In this document: positions 45,657 through 51,801 of the stretch, in pieces
How the letters are laid out: each line of letters starts with the position of its first letter
Position numbering within the stretch: position 1 is the first letter of the stretch
From: a virus
DNA: 51,801 nucleotides
Virus record (IMG/VR): IMGVR_UViG_3300025085_000033
Coordinates: 1 to 51,801 of that record
Reading direction: 5' to 3' (one strand)
Translations under genes and position numbers: made by a program
The notes under the pieces: generated by a model
The model's input: only the letters and a program-made list of their open reading frames with translations
What the model was told of the DNA's origin: nothing
Database searches by the model: none

Positions 45657-46097
45657 ATGAGAAAAATAAATAAAATAATAGTACATTGTTCGGCAACGCA
45701 AGAAGGTAGGAATATAGATGCTGCTGAAATAAACCGTTGGCATTTAAAAAGAGGCTGGAAAGGCATAGGCTATCACTATGTTGTTCTGTTAGACGGAACA
45801 ATAGAATATGGTAGAAGTGTATATAATCAAGGAGCTCACGTAAAGGGTGAAAACGAAGGTTCTATAGGGATTTGTTACATTGGAGGCGTTGAATCAGAAC
45901 GTGGTTCTAATGGCAAATGGATCGCTAAAGATACTAGAACACCTGAACAAAAAGAAAGCCTATTACTGCTGCTTAAAACATTAATAAAACTGCATCCAAG
46001 CGCTACAATACATGGGCACAACGAGTTTTCATCAAAATCGTGCCCTTGCTTTGACGCTAATAAAGAATACTGCAATATAACTAACATTTCAATATAA
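45657..46097 (+). CDS. N-acetylmuramoyl-L-alanine amidase, T7-lysozyme type (endolysin)
   Basis: 146 residues, close to T7 lysozyme (151). Zinc ligands are H10 (KIIVHCSAT), H121 (TIHGHNEF) and C129 (SSKSCPCF), with K127 and Tyr39 (GIGYHYVV) at the catalytic positions known from T7 lysozyme. It cleaves the amide bond between muramic acid and the stem peptide. It starts one base after the giant ejection gene and is followed by a one-TM peptide, forming a small lysis cassette. T7 lysozyme also inhibits its RNA polymerase; no such role can be judged here. Confidence 0.92.
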   Translation: MRKINKIIVHCSATQEGRNIDAAEINRWHLKRGWKGIGYHYVVLLDGTIEYGRSVYNQGAHVKGENEGSIGICYIGGVESERGSNGKWIAKDTRTPEQKESLLLLLKTLIKLHPSATIHGHNEFSSKSCPCFDANKEYCNITNISI

Positions 46098-46102
46098 AAA
46101 AA

Positions 46103-46258
46103 ATGGACATTCAACAAGCAAAACTTTACGTTATAAACGCGTCAACATTAGGAGTAACAACATTTACCAATATAGAAATGGGATTAAAAGTAGTATTATT
46201 ACTAGTTACAATAGGTTATACTATAGATAAGTGGATTAAATTAAAAAAAAATAAATAA
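46103..46258 (+). CDS. One-TM holin-like membrane peptide (51 aa)
   Basis: 51 residues from the ATG at 46103. After MDIQQAKLYVINASTLGVTT there is a single hydrophobic helix (GLKVVLLLVTIGYTI) and a basic end (KWIKLKKNK). The topology fits small pinholin-like or other class II-type lysis peptides, and it sits five bases after the amidase and one base before the next gene. By recollection, near-identical peptides accompany ring and lysis genes in marine phages. It could act with or instead of the GTA-type holin at 15894. Holin activity is inferred. Confidence 0.65.
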   Translation: MDIQQAKLYVINASTLGVTTFTNIEMGLKVVLLLVTIGYTIDKWIKLKKNK

Positions 46259-46259
46259 T

Positions 46260-46496
46260 ATGTGGAAATTAACTAAACAATACTGGATTGACGTGTGGAA
46301 TTTACTTTGGAGTAAAACCAGCATAGATGAGAAAGCTATAGCTACTGTGAAAGAAATTAAGAAAAGATACAAGCTTACAGCTAAAGAATTAGCAGATGTT
46401 GCTATAGCTATAAAAGAAGTAGGCAATCAACTGGGTGATATTGATGATGCTATAAAAGGAGAAAAAAGAAAAGGTAGAAAAAAAGGAACAAAATAA
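46260..46496 (+). CDS. Small conserved-looking phage protein
   Basis: 78 residues, one base after the membrane peptide. An N-terminal aromatic stretch (MWKLTKQYWIDVWNLLWSK) may sit at a membrane, followed by a helix (IKKRYKLTAKELADVAIAI), KEVGNQLGDIDDAIKG, and a basic tail KRKGRKKGTK. This composition recurs in marine phages by memory, without known function. Last gene of the rightward block. Confidence 0.6.
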   Translation: MWKLTKQYWIDVWNLLWSKTSIDEKAIATVKEIKKRYKLTAKELADVAIAIKEVGNQLGDIDDAIKGEKRKGRKKGTK

Positions 46497-46497
46497 A

Positions 46498-46527
46498 ATG
46501 GGCGTACCATACCCAAAGTTCCTGTAA
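46498..46527 (+). other. Nine-codon ORF before terminator (MGVPYPKFL)
   Basis: ATG to TAA in nine codons, directly between the 78-residue gene and the strong hairpin. It could be a true micropeptide, or chance. It has no Shine-Dalgarno box, like the neighbours. Confidence 0.2.
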
Positions 46528-46529
46528 CC

Positions 46530-46567
46530 GAAGGGGATCTCAAACGAGGTCCCCTTCATTGTTTTTA
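46530..46567 (+). terminator. Strong terminator between convergent blocks
   Basis: A 12-bp stem GAAGGGGATCTC / GAGGTCCCCTTC (46530-46541 and 46546-46557, one T-G pair) with the loop AAAC, followed by ATTGTTTTTA. It ends the rightward late operon. The same hairpin, read leftward, follows the nrdA stop but has no U-tract on that side. The T-run overlaps the nrdA stop codon. Confidence 0.92.
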
Positions 46568-48286
46568 TCCGTCACAGGCAATACAATCTTCACTCATAGC
46601 TTGTTGTGCTATATCACCACGAAGTACTGATTCAGTTCTAGTATAGTACAAGGTCTTAATACCTTTCTTCCATGCTGACATATGAACTTGATTAATCCAT
46701 TTTGGTGTAGCTATGCTAGGAAAAGCTAGGTTTAAACTAACAGATTGATCTATGTATTGTTGTCGTATGCCAGCTTGATTTACTAGTTCAAGTTGATTTA
46801 TTTCCTTAAACGTTTTAAAAACGTCCTTAGCCGGTATGTCATGTGGTCCAACCATAATCCCATCAAGCTCAGATAGACCTTGAACACTACCACCATCTGC
46901 CAGAATTTTATCCCATGTTTCATTATTATTAATTTTAAGTTTTCTAAGTAATTTTAAAAGCGTAGGATTTTTACGTATAAACGTACCTTTTGCAGACTGC
47001 TCTGTAAATACATTTGCTGCCCAAGGCTCTATACCTGGCGAAACGTTTCCCGAAAGCTTACTATTGCTAACAGTGGGAGCAACAGCACGCAAGTGAGTAT
47101 TACGATAACCAGTGCCAGCACACCACAAAGGTTCACCATAAACCTCAGCAAGAGCCATGCTAGCGCGCTCAGACTCGATTTTAATTTGCGAAAATATTTT
47201 CCTAGTTTCAAACTGAGCAAGCAAACCTTCAAAAGGAATACTCTTTTCTTGGAGATACGTGTGCCATCCGAGTACACCCAACCCAAGCGCTCGTCCTTTC
47301 GTAGCAGAACGAATCGCATTTTCAAAACCTCTAAGTCCTTTTGCTCTTTGAATAAATTCCTCCATAACGCCATCAAGAAACCACGTGGCGTCGTATATAA
47401 GGTTTGTTCCTTTCCATTCATCATATTTAGCTAAGTTTAATGACGACAAGCAACATACGAAGCTGTGGTTCTCGTCTGTGTGTAATGTAATCTCTGAACA
47501 TATGTTTGTCATATGTACTTTTAAGCCATTGTCTTTGTAGGCTCGTGGGTTATTTTTATTTGTATTCCCCTTAAAAAGGATATAAGGTTCGCCAGTAGCT
47601 TTACGCTTTTGAAGTAATTTTCCCCAACGTTTTCTAGCGTCTCTATCTCCTTGTTCAATTTTTCGCATAAACTTATCGCCAACCACAGCACACTGGTGCA
47701 AGTTAAGCGATTGCCTATTGACATCTCCTTTAGGTTCACGTATTTCGAGCCACTCATCGAAATCGGGGTGATCAATATTGATATTAACTGATGCAGCTCC
47801 TCGTCTGACAGATCCTTGATTAGTGGCAAGTATTGTCGAATCGTATATTTTACAAAACGGCACAACGCCATCACTTGTTCCATTGCCTGTAATTTTAGCG
47901 CCAGCGGGTCTTATTTGATTTATACCGATACCAACTCCACCGCCGTGCTTAGCGAGTAGCATCATTTCTAAGTTTTTACTTCCTATGTCATTAATACTAT
48001 CAGCGACGTCAATGCCAAAGCAACTAATAGGCAAACCCCTATCAGTACCAGTGTTGCTAAGAACAGGAGAGGCAAGACATAACCAGCCTTTCCATATATA
48101 TTGAAAAAAACTTTCTGCCATTTCTGGCTTGTATAACCTTCTTGCGACCGTTTTTGATACTCTTTTATACGCTTCTTTAGGAGATTCTCCGCTAAGTAAA
48201 TATCCTCCTGATATTGTTTTTTTGTAGACATCTGTGTCTCCCCATTTAGGGTAATCTTCTCCTTTGATCCATTCATTGTTCCACAT
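46565..48286 (-). CDS. nrdA: Ribonucleotide reductase alpha subunit, class I
   Basis: 573 residues, shorter than cellular NrdA (~760) because no N-terminal ATP-cone is present, so allosteric on/off control is likely lost. Catalytic residues are all visible: C89 in LPISCFG, N261-C263-E265 in MTNICSEITL (radical cysteine), C278 in FVCCLSS, a YY pair in KTLYYTRT for radical transfer, and the C-terminal CIACDG (thioredoxin/glutaredoxin-reducible Cys pair). It reduces ribonucleoside diphosphates with NrdB, at 48783. Two small genes lie between the subunits. It feeds phage DNA synthesis. Confidence 0.96.
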   Translation of the reverse strand: MWNNEWIKGEDYPKWGDTDVYKKTISGGYLLSGESPKEAYKRVSKTVARRLYKPEMAESFFQYIWKGWLCLASPVLSNTGTDRGLPISCFGIDVADSINDIGSKNLEMMLLAKHGGGVGIGINQIRPAGAKITGNGTSDGVVPFCKIYDSTILATNQGSVRRGAASVNINIDHPDFDEWLEIREPKGDVNRQSLNLHQCAVVGDKFMRKIEQGDRDARKRWGKLLQKRKATGEPYILFKGNTNKNNPRAYKDNGLKVHMTNICSEITLHTDENHSFVCCLSSLNLAKYDEWKGTNLIYDATWFLDGVMEEFIQRAKGLRGFENAIRSATKGRALGLGVLGWHTYLQEKSIPFEGLLAQFETRKIFSQIKIESERASMALAEVYGEPLWCAGTGYRNTHLRAVAPTVSNSKLSGNVSPGIEPWAANVFTEQSAKGTFIRKNPTLLKLLRKLKINNNETWDKILADGGSVQGLSELDGIMVGPHDIPAKDVFKTFKEINQLELVNQAGIRQQYIDQSVSLNLAFPSIATPKWINQVHMSAWKKGIKTLYYTRTESVLRGDIAQQAMSEDCIACDG

Positions 48287-48289
48287 ATT

Positions 48290-48556
48290 TTATCCTATAA
48301 AATGTTTTGTCCAAGCTATTAAACCATTTAAGTTTAAAGCCACTAAATTCCATTGTTTTCTTGATGCTGTTTGTACCATAACACAAATAAAACCTAAGAT
48401 ATAAAGCTTAGGTTCTAACGTCCACTGTGCTGCAATTAAAAAACCAGCACCCATATATCCTGCTCTAGTCGCTAGACGTTTCCAAGGACTTAGCCTCTTC
48501 TGTCTTACTAGATTCTTTAACAATATTTTCTTTAATTTTGTTAATTGCTTTTTCAT
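48290..48556 (-). CDS. Small two-TM membrane protein
   Basis: 88 residues from the ATG at 48556; the region RLATRAGYMGAGFLIAAQWT then LYILGFICVMVQTASRK and NLVALNLNGLIAWT holds two or three hydrophobic segments. The first ~26 residues overlap the next gene by 92 bases in another frame, so the true start could be the ATG at 48454, 10 bases past that gene's stop, but this would cut the first hydrophobic segment. Similar small membrane proteins near phage RNR genes are recalled. Function unknown. The stop lies 3 bases before nrdA. Confidence 0.5.
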   Translation of the reverse strand: MKKQLTKLKKILLKNLVRQKRLSPWKRLATRAGYMGAGFLIAAQWTLEPKLYILGFICVMVQTASRKQWNLVALNLNGLIAWTKHFIG

Positions 48557-48701
48557 AACCTTTTTTATCCATTATTTTTAAACATTCTAAAGTTCCTACT
48601 GCTAAATCTCTTATGTTACTAATTTCATTTAATATATGCTCTATTATTCTACTTTGAGCATCTATTTTATTTTTCATTTCTATTAACTTATTTTCTTTCA
48701 T
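48465..48701 (-). CDS. Coiled-coil hypothetical protein
   Basis: 78 residues, one long charged helix (KIDAQSRIIEHILNEISNIR, GYEKAINKIKENIVKESSK) ending in an acidic tail. Its ATG overlaps a TGA in ATGA at 48698-48701, of a short frame that runs from the end of nrdB. Unrecognised; its overlap with the downstream gene suggests coupled translation. Confidence 0.5.
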   Translation of the reverse strand: MKENKLIEMKNKIDAQSRIIEHILNEISNIRDLAVGTLECLKIMDKKGYEKAINKIKENIVKESSKTEEAKSLETSSD

Positions 48702-48782
48702 TTTAAGTTTTCTTTTTTTACAAAGTCTCTTACACCTGTCCAGTTAAGATCATTGTATATATCTTTTTCAGTTATATTTATT

Positions 48783-49751
48783 TTACCAGATGTCTTCGAA
48801 GTCTTCCCCTTCGCCAGCCTTGCTATAATCCGTCGGCCGTATTGCGAAAAAATCAGTATGAGTGACCCCGCCGGTAAGATGATAGAACCAATCAAGATTA
48901 GACGCTGCAATTTTGTCATACGCGAAATAGTTCCCAAGGTCAATGTAACCCAACTCAACAAGTTTTTCATTTGCTCTCTTTTTTATAAAATGCGTAAGAT
49001 CATTAGCTGATATACCTTCGATATCACCCATCTCAAACATCTTGTTAATATATTTAGTTTCAAGTGCTACCATGGTTTCAGCTGCTTTTACTATATCTTT
49101 TCTGCATAAATGCAGTAATTGATCATTCTCACCACACATATCGCGAAAAAGCTTGCAGCCCATTTTACTATGTAGAGATTCGTCTCTTACCGACCATTTC
49201 ATTTGTTGCCCGATACCCTTGAGTAAATTTCGAAGCTGAAAACTATACAGCACTGCAAAAGCACTATACAAGCTAACTCCTTCAGCGAAGGCTGAAAATA
49301 CAGCCAAGCTTTTCGCAATACCCAAAGGATCATTACCGTTATAAGCAACCAAATTATCAAATCTAGCAGACGTTGCTGGTTCGTGTAAAAACGCTTCATA
49401 ATCCTCTAACTTTAAAGTTTCATTTAAATAGCTATATGCTACAGCATGTACAGTTTCCTGTGAGCCAAACATCATAGCCATTTGTCTTATTTCGTGTTTA
49501 GGAAACCACGATACGACGTTCTGGGTCCAATAGTCTGATACCGCGCATTCCGTTTGCGCGAATCCAAGAAGTATGTTCCCGACAAGGTTTTTTTCTTTTT
49601 CGTTAAGTTTTTCATTCCAATCTTTTATATCGCTCTGCATTGATATTTCTGTATGTAACCAAAATGCTTGAGCTTGTTTTAACCAACCTTCAGTATAATA
49701 CTCAGGATATTCAAACGGCTTGTACGCTATGCGCTCTTCAAAAAGTCCCAT
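48783..49751 (-). CDS. nrdB: Ribonucleotide reductase beta subunit, class I
   Basis: 322 residues. Diiron ligands are E68 (GFAQTECAVSDYW), E99 and H102 (FGSQETVHAVAYSYL), E157 (FSAFAEGVSLY), E191 and H194 (VRDESLHSKMG); the position of the radical tyrosine, four residues after H102, is Y106. The first ligand is Glu, not the Asp of E. coli R2. The C-terminal acidic peptide (EGEDFEDIW) is the usual NrdA-docking tail. It makes the tyrosyl radical for NrdA. Its ATG shares a base with the stop of the preceding 49-residue gene (TAATG). Confidence 0.95.
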   Translation of the reverse strand: MGLFEERIAYKPFEYPEYYTEGWLKQAQAFWLHTEISMQSDIKDWNEKLNEKEKNLVGNILLGFAQTECAVSDYWTQNVVSWFPKHEIRQMAMMFGSQETVHAVAYSYLNETLKLEDYEAFLHEPATSARFDNLVAYNGNDPLGIAKSLAVFSAFAEGVSLYSAFAVLYSFQLRNLLKGIGQQMKWSVRDESLHSKMGCKLFRDMCGENDQLLHLCRKDIVKAAETMVALETKYINKMFEMGDIEGISANDLTHFIKKRANEKLVELGYIDLGNYFAYDKIAASNLDWFYHLTGGVTHTDFFAIRPTDYSKAGEGEDFEDIW

Positions 49752-49900
49752 TATTTATATATAGTTAAACATAAGTCAACAAATGGTATATATAAAACCC
49801 AAGATTCTTGTTCGGGTTCATCATAGGTTCTTAGTCCTACTACAATGCCTGGGTAAAACCCGATCTCAAGTGCCCAAGACACATTTTCTTTATTATCCAT
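49751..49900 (-). CDS. Tiny conserved-looking protein (49 aa)
   Basis: 49 residues from ATG at 49900. Sequence features: WALEIGFYPGIVVGLRTYDE then VLYIPFVDLCLTIYK, hydrophobic and aromatic. Short proteins of the form WxLEIGFYPG(I/F)xxGxRTY...xxYIPFVD are, in my recollection, very common near RNR genes in marine phages. Function unknown. Its stop overlaps the nrdB start and its start overlaps the previous gene by eight bases, evidence that it is translated. Confidence 0.7.
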   Translation of the reverse strand: MDNKENVSWALEIGFYPGIVVGLRTYDEPEQESWVLYIPFVDLCLTIYK

Positions 49901-50066
49901 AAACTTTTATTCCGTATTTATCTTGTATTTCTATTAGTTCTTTATATTTTATTTTACCTCGCGCTTCCCAACTCCACTGCCACCATTTGTCAATTTGACG
50001 CTCGGCATATTTTTGTCTTGCTATCCTTTTCGCTTCGAAAGGATTAACTTTACTGTTTCGTCGCAT
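49893..50066 (-). CDS. Small basic hypothetical protein (57 aa)
   Basis: 57 residues from ATG at 50066, Arg/Lys and Trp rich (MRRNSKVNPFEAKRIARQKY, DKWWQWSWEARGKIKYKELI). Overlaps the upstream endonuclease gene by 46 bases and the 49-residue gene by 8 bases, fitting a tightly coupled operon. No family recognised; a nucleic-acid-binding role is possible from the charge. Confidence 0.5.
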   Translation of the reverse strand: MRRNSKVNPFEAKRIARQKYAERQIDKWWQWSWEARGKIKYKELIEIQDKYGIKVYG

Positions 50067-50479
50067 TCTTTTTGATTTTGTGGTTTATATAGTGTTACAT
50101 TTGGAAATTGATTCATAACAAGTCTTTTAAACAATTTCCAGCGCATTGGAAAAGACTCGTTGGCTCTACCTTTTGTTTCAATTATAAAATCATCACCAAT
50201 AAAATCAGGCGTGTACTTAATAGGTAGTATACGCTTACAACCTCTATTTTTATAATCACCCTTACCATTAGCACATCTTTCATATACTTCGTTGTCAAAA
50301 TGAAATCCAGCTAGTAAGACAAAAGTTTCCCCTTCATACTTTGCTTTTATTTTTGCTTTTTTTAAAGCCATGTACATATAACGCTCAAGGCCAGATGCGA
50401 AGTTAATACCGTCATATGATACTTTCTTTGATTGTACTGGTCCGCGTTTTTTATTACGCTTATAAGGTCTCCGCTTCAT
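50021..50479 (-). CDS. Putative PD-(D/E)xK endonuclease, T7 endonuclease I-like
   Basis: 152 residues, strongly basic N-terminus (MKRRPYKRNKKRGPV). A PD-(D/E)xK core is visible: E32 (FASGLERYMY), D92 (IKYTPDFIGDDF) and E101-x-K103 (FIIETKGRAN), with a helix FPMRWKLFKRLVMNQFP afterwards. Length and element order match T7 endonuclease I (149 residues), a Holliday-junction resolvase that trims branched DNA before packaging. Alternatives are DUF1064-like nucleases. It overlaps the MazG-like gene by 20 bases. Confidence 0.75.
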   Translation of the reverse strand: MKRRPYKRNKKRGPVQSKKVSYDGINFASGLERYMYMALKKAKIKAKYEGETFVLLAGFHFDNEVYERCANGKGDYKNRGCKRILPIKYTPDFIGDDFIIETKGRANESFPMRWKLFKRLVMNQFPNVTLYKPQNQKECDETVKLILSKRKG

Positions 50480-50774
50480 TTATTTCTATATCGTGATAGT
50501 GTAAACCATCATTACCATTTTGACCTATAACGTTTATACGATTAAGCATTGCCTCTTCGATCTCATCAGTCAAGCATCGTTTAGCAGCTTCGATATATAA
50601 CAGAGCATCCATTAGTTCTTCTTGTACATCAACTAGAAAACGATTAAGATCTTTTTCTTGATCTTCGATCTCTTGCATCATTGTAGCCCCGTATTTCTTT
50701 TGACCTATTAAACTACGTTGATCCATTTTTTTTAGTACTGATAGTACTATTTCATCTTTAGTGTTTATTTTCAT
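50460..50774 (-). CDS. MazG-like nucleotide pyrophosphohydrolase
   Basis: 104 residues. IGQKKYGATMMQEIEDQEKD then FLVDVQEELMDALLYIEAAK contains the MazG-type EExxD motif on a helix (VQEELMDALLYI). Small dimeric or tetrameric MazG-like proteins hydrolyse non-canonical NTPs or dNTPs. The start shares ATGA with the stop of the fusion gene upstream. Placed in the nucleotide operon, dNTP pool cleaning is likely, inferred. Confidence 0.7.
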   Translation of the reverse strand: MKINTKDEIVLSVLKKMDQRSLIGQKKYGATMMQEIEDQEKDLNRFLVDVQEELMDALLYIEAAKRCLTDEIEEAMLNRINVIGQNGNDGLHYHDIEINEAETL

Positions 50775-51547
50775 AATGTTTCTTTTACGAATGTTCCATT
50801 AACCATTTTACCTTTTCTATTTGCTATTTCATTATAAGCAAAATCAATACAATCTTCTATTTTCATATTTTCTAATGTAGCCAAATTAGTTAACACAACA
50901 ATTATATCACCAATGGCGTCGTATATTTCTTTTCTATCTTTTTTAAGTATTGCTTCGGCTAACTCTCCAGCTTCTTCAATTAATTTAACGTATTGAGTAT
51001 GTGAATTACCTTTTGTAGTTATACCTCTTTTGTCAGCCCATTCTCTTATTAAATTAAATCTTGATATTTCTGGATCTGAACAAGGCGTATTATCAGGATT
51101 AAAATAAGCTTCATAAAAAGCTTTGTTGTATATAAAAGATCTATCATTATTAAACATAGATGATTTTACATTAGCGGTTATCCAGCTTATGTTTTTTTCT
51201 GTTATTTTAAATTTATAACCTTGTGGTGTTTCCCAAGCTAAACCAACGTTATCCATTAATCGTCCTTTTAGTTTATTTACTGGACAAGGAAACGTTGTAG
51301 TTTGTTCTGTAGAGTTTATTTTCATTTTATTTAATATAGGTTTTAATTTGTTATATTTATGAATATCTGTTTTGTAGCCGTAAGACTTTTGAAGTTCTAT
51401 TTCACGGTCTGATATATAATCTATATCTTCTGACTGTTCAAGAACTTCATACTCATTCTCCTTATAGCCTTGTATAAGGGTTACTCTAGTATTAAGATTA
51501 CGTGTAACACCAATCTTTTTACCTGGTATATGATATAAATAATACAT
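50771..51547 (-). CDS. GIY-YIG-like domain fused to MazG
   Basis: 258 residues from the ATG at 51547 (MYYLYHIPGKKIGVTRNLNT). An in-frame ATG at 51613 lies inside the upstream gene and adds 22 residues with no domain likeness, so I reject it. The N-terminal ~90 residues look like a GIY-YIG nuclease: YYLYHIP for the GIY strand, KIGVTR for YIG plus the catalytic Arg, and REIELQKSYG carrying the Glu. The middle is unassigned. The last ~95 residues are MazG: YVKLIEEAGELAEAILKKD (EExxE) and YDAIGDIIVVLTN (the D pair). A combined nuclease/pyrophosphohydrolase role is possible. It starts 4 bases after the previous stop. Confidence 0.7.
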   Translation of the reverse strand: MYYLYHIPGKKIGVTRNLNTRVTLIQGYKENEYEVLEQSEDIDYISDREIELQKSYGYKTDIHKYNKLKPILNKMKINSTEQTTTFPCPVNKLKGRLMDNVGLAWETPQGYKFKITEKNISWITANVKSSMFNNDRSFIYNKAFYEAYFNPDNTPCSDPEISRFNLIREWADKRGITTKGNSHTQYVKLIEEAGELAEAILKKDRKEIYDAIGDIIVVLTNLATLENMKIEDCIDFAYNEIANRKGKMVNGTFVKETL

Positions 51548-51551
51548 ATGT

Positions 51552-51801
51552 TTAAAGTTTGTCGTTATATAAATGCATGTTATGTGCGTGATGGTAATAC
51601 CAACCAATTTCAATATTTAATCTCTCTGCAATCATTTTTTGCAATGATGAAAACTGATACTGATCATTACAGAAGCCGTACCAGATGTCATTAGAACGCA
51701 TATAGACAGACATACAAAGCTTATTGTTTATAATTGTAAATTGAACTGCATATGTACACGGAGTATCTTTTGAATAAGTATTATGTTCTTTGCAATCATA
51801 T
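51552..51801 (-). CDS. Thymidylate synthase-like protein, 5' end cut by window
   Basis: The frame is open from the window end to the TAA at 51552-51554, giving the last 83 residues of a longer protein. DTPCTYAVQFTIINNKLCMS resembles the catalytic-Cys segment of ThyA (PCHAFFQF), YMRSNDIWYGFCND the phosphate-binding RSxD and FN motif, and MHLYNDKL the HLY motif. ThyA converts dUMP to dTMP; dCMP hydroxymethylases share the fold, so the substrate is open. It ends four residues after HLY, whereas E. coli ThyA continues about 55 residues, so the C-terminal cap is missing. Confidence 0.75.
   Translation of the reverse strand, partial: YDCKEHNTYSKDTPCTYAVQFTIINNKLCMSVYMRSNDIWYGFCNDQYQFSSLQKMIAERLNIEIGWYYHHAHNMHLYNDKL

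Noticed and set aside
47093-47434. Open frame on the + strand inside nrdA
   Set aside because: nrdA has all catalytic motifs in the other frame; this one has no recognisable features.
48698-48970. 90-residue open frame overlapping the end of nrdB
   Set aside because: Most of it is nrdB read in another frame, and the only ATGs lie within that overlap. The part after the nrdB stop is recorded as a finding.
1-51801. tRNA, rRNA, CRISPR, integrase, insertion sequence or reverse transcriptase
   Set aside because: None could be seen in reading both strands; short tRNAs could still be missed without a covariance search.

Overview
This window looks like part of the genome of a tailed phage, probably a podovirus infecting a marine or aquatic Bacteroidota host. 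The DNA is visibly AT-rich and genes are packed end to end. Almost no start codon has a purine-rich Shine-Dalgarno box; starts instead follow A- or AT-rich leaders, as is usual in Bacteroidota. The terminase, portal, capsid, ring and tail-hub genes resemble, from memory of those families, the crAss-like group of Bacteroidota podoviruses. No database search was possible, so names rest on motifs, gene order and recalled family signatures.

Layout. Positions 1-6599 (+) carry host-contact genes: a gene cut by the window edge, three tail-fibre/adhesin proteins and a collagen-like fibre protein. Positions 6606-7797 hold a minimal nucleotidyltransferase-like gene and two small unknowns. Positions 7833-9630 encode a GroEL-like chaperonin overlapping a GroES-like co-chaperonin, followed by a winged-helix-like protein. 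Positions 10074-15449 carry small, little-known proteins sharing short SP(I/L)K / PIKMxGD peptides, and two neighbouring proteins with HExxH metallopeptidase motifs. Positions 15500-17979 hold a secreted lipocalin-like protein, a GTA-type holin, small genes and a protein that looks like two fused GroES folds. Positions 17979-28452 are the packaging and head module: terminase, portal, scaffold, major capsid protein and ring/connector proteins. Positions 28456-45655 encode the very large tail hub with an inserted FISUMP domain, a second hub part, a GNAT-like protein, and three internal/ejection proteins, the last of 2458 residues. Positions 45657-46496 end the rightward block with a T7-lysozyme-type amidase, a one-TM holin-like peptide and a small conserved-looking protein.

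A strong hairpin at 46530-46557 separates this block from a convergent leftward nucleotide-metabolism block (46565-51801). Read in its own direction it contains a thymidylate-synthase-like gene (cut by the window edge), a GIY-YIG/MazG fusion, a second MazG-like protein, a PD-(D/E)xK endonuclease, two tiny genes, nrdB, two small genes and nrdA. These genes fit a pathway that feeds dNTPs to replication, while the + strand block builds, fills and releases virions. DNA polymerase, helicase and primase are not in the window.

No intergenic stretch reaches 300 bases. I saw no tRNA, rRNA, CRISPR array, insertion sequence, integrase or reverse transcriptase. The points most worth a second look are the three co-occurring chaperonin-type genes, three HExxH proteins in one late block, the shared SPIK-type peptides, the FISUMP insertion in the tail hub, and a sigma-70-region-2-like stretch in the giant ejection protein.
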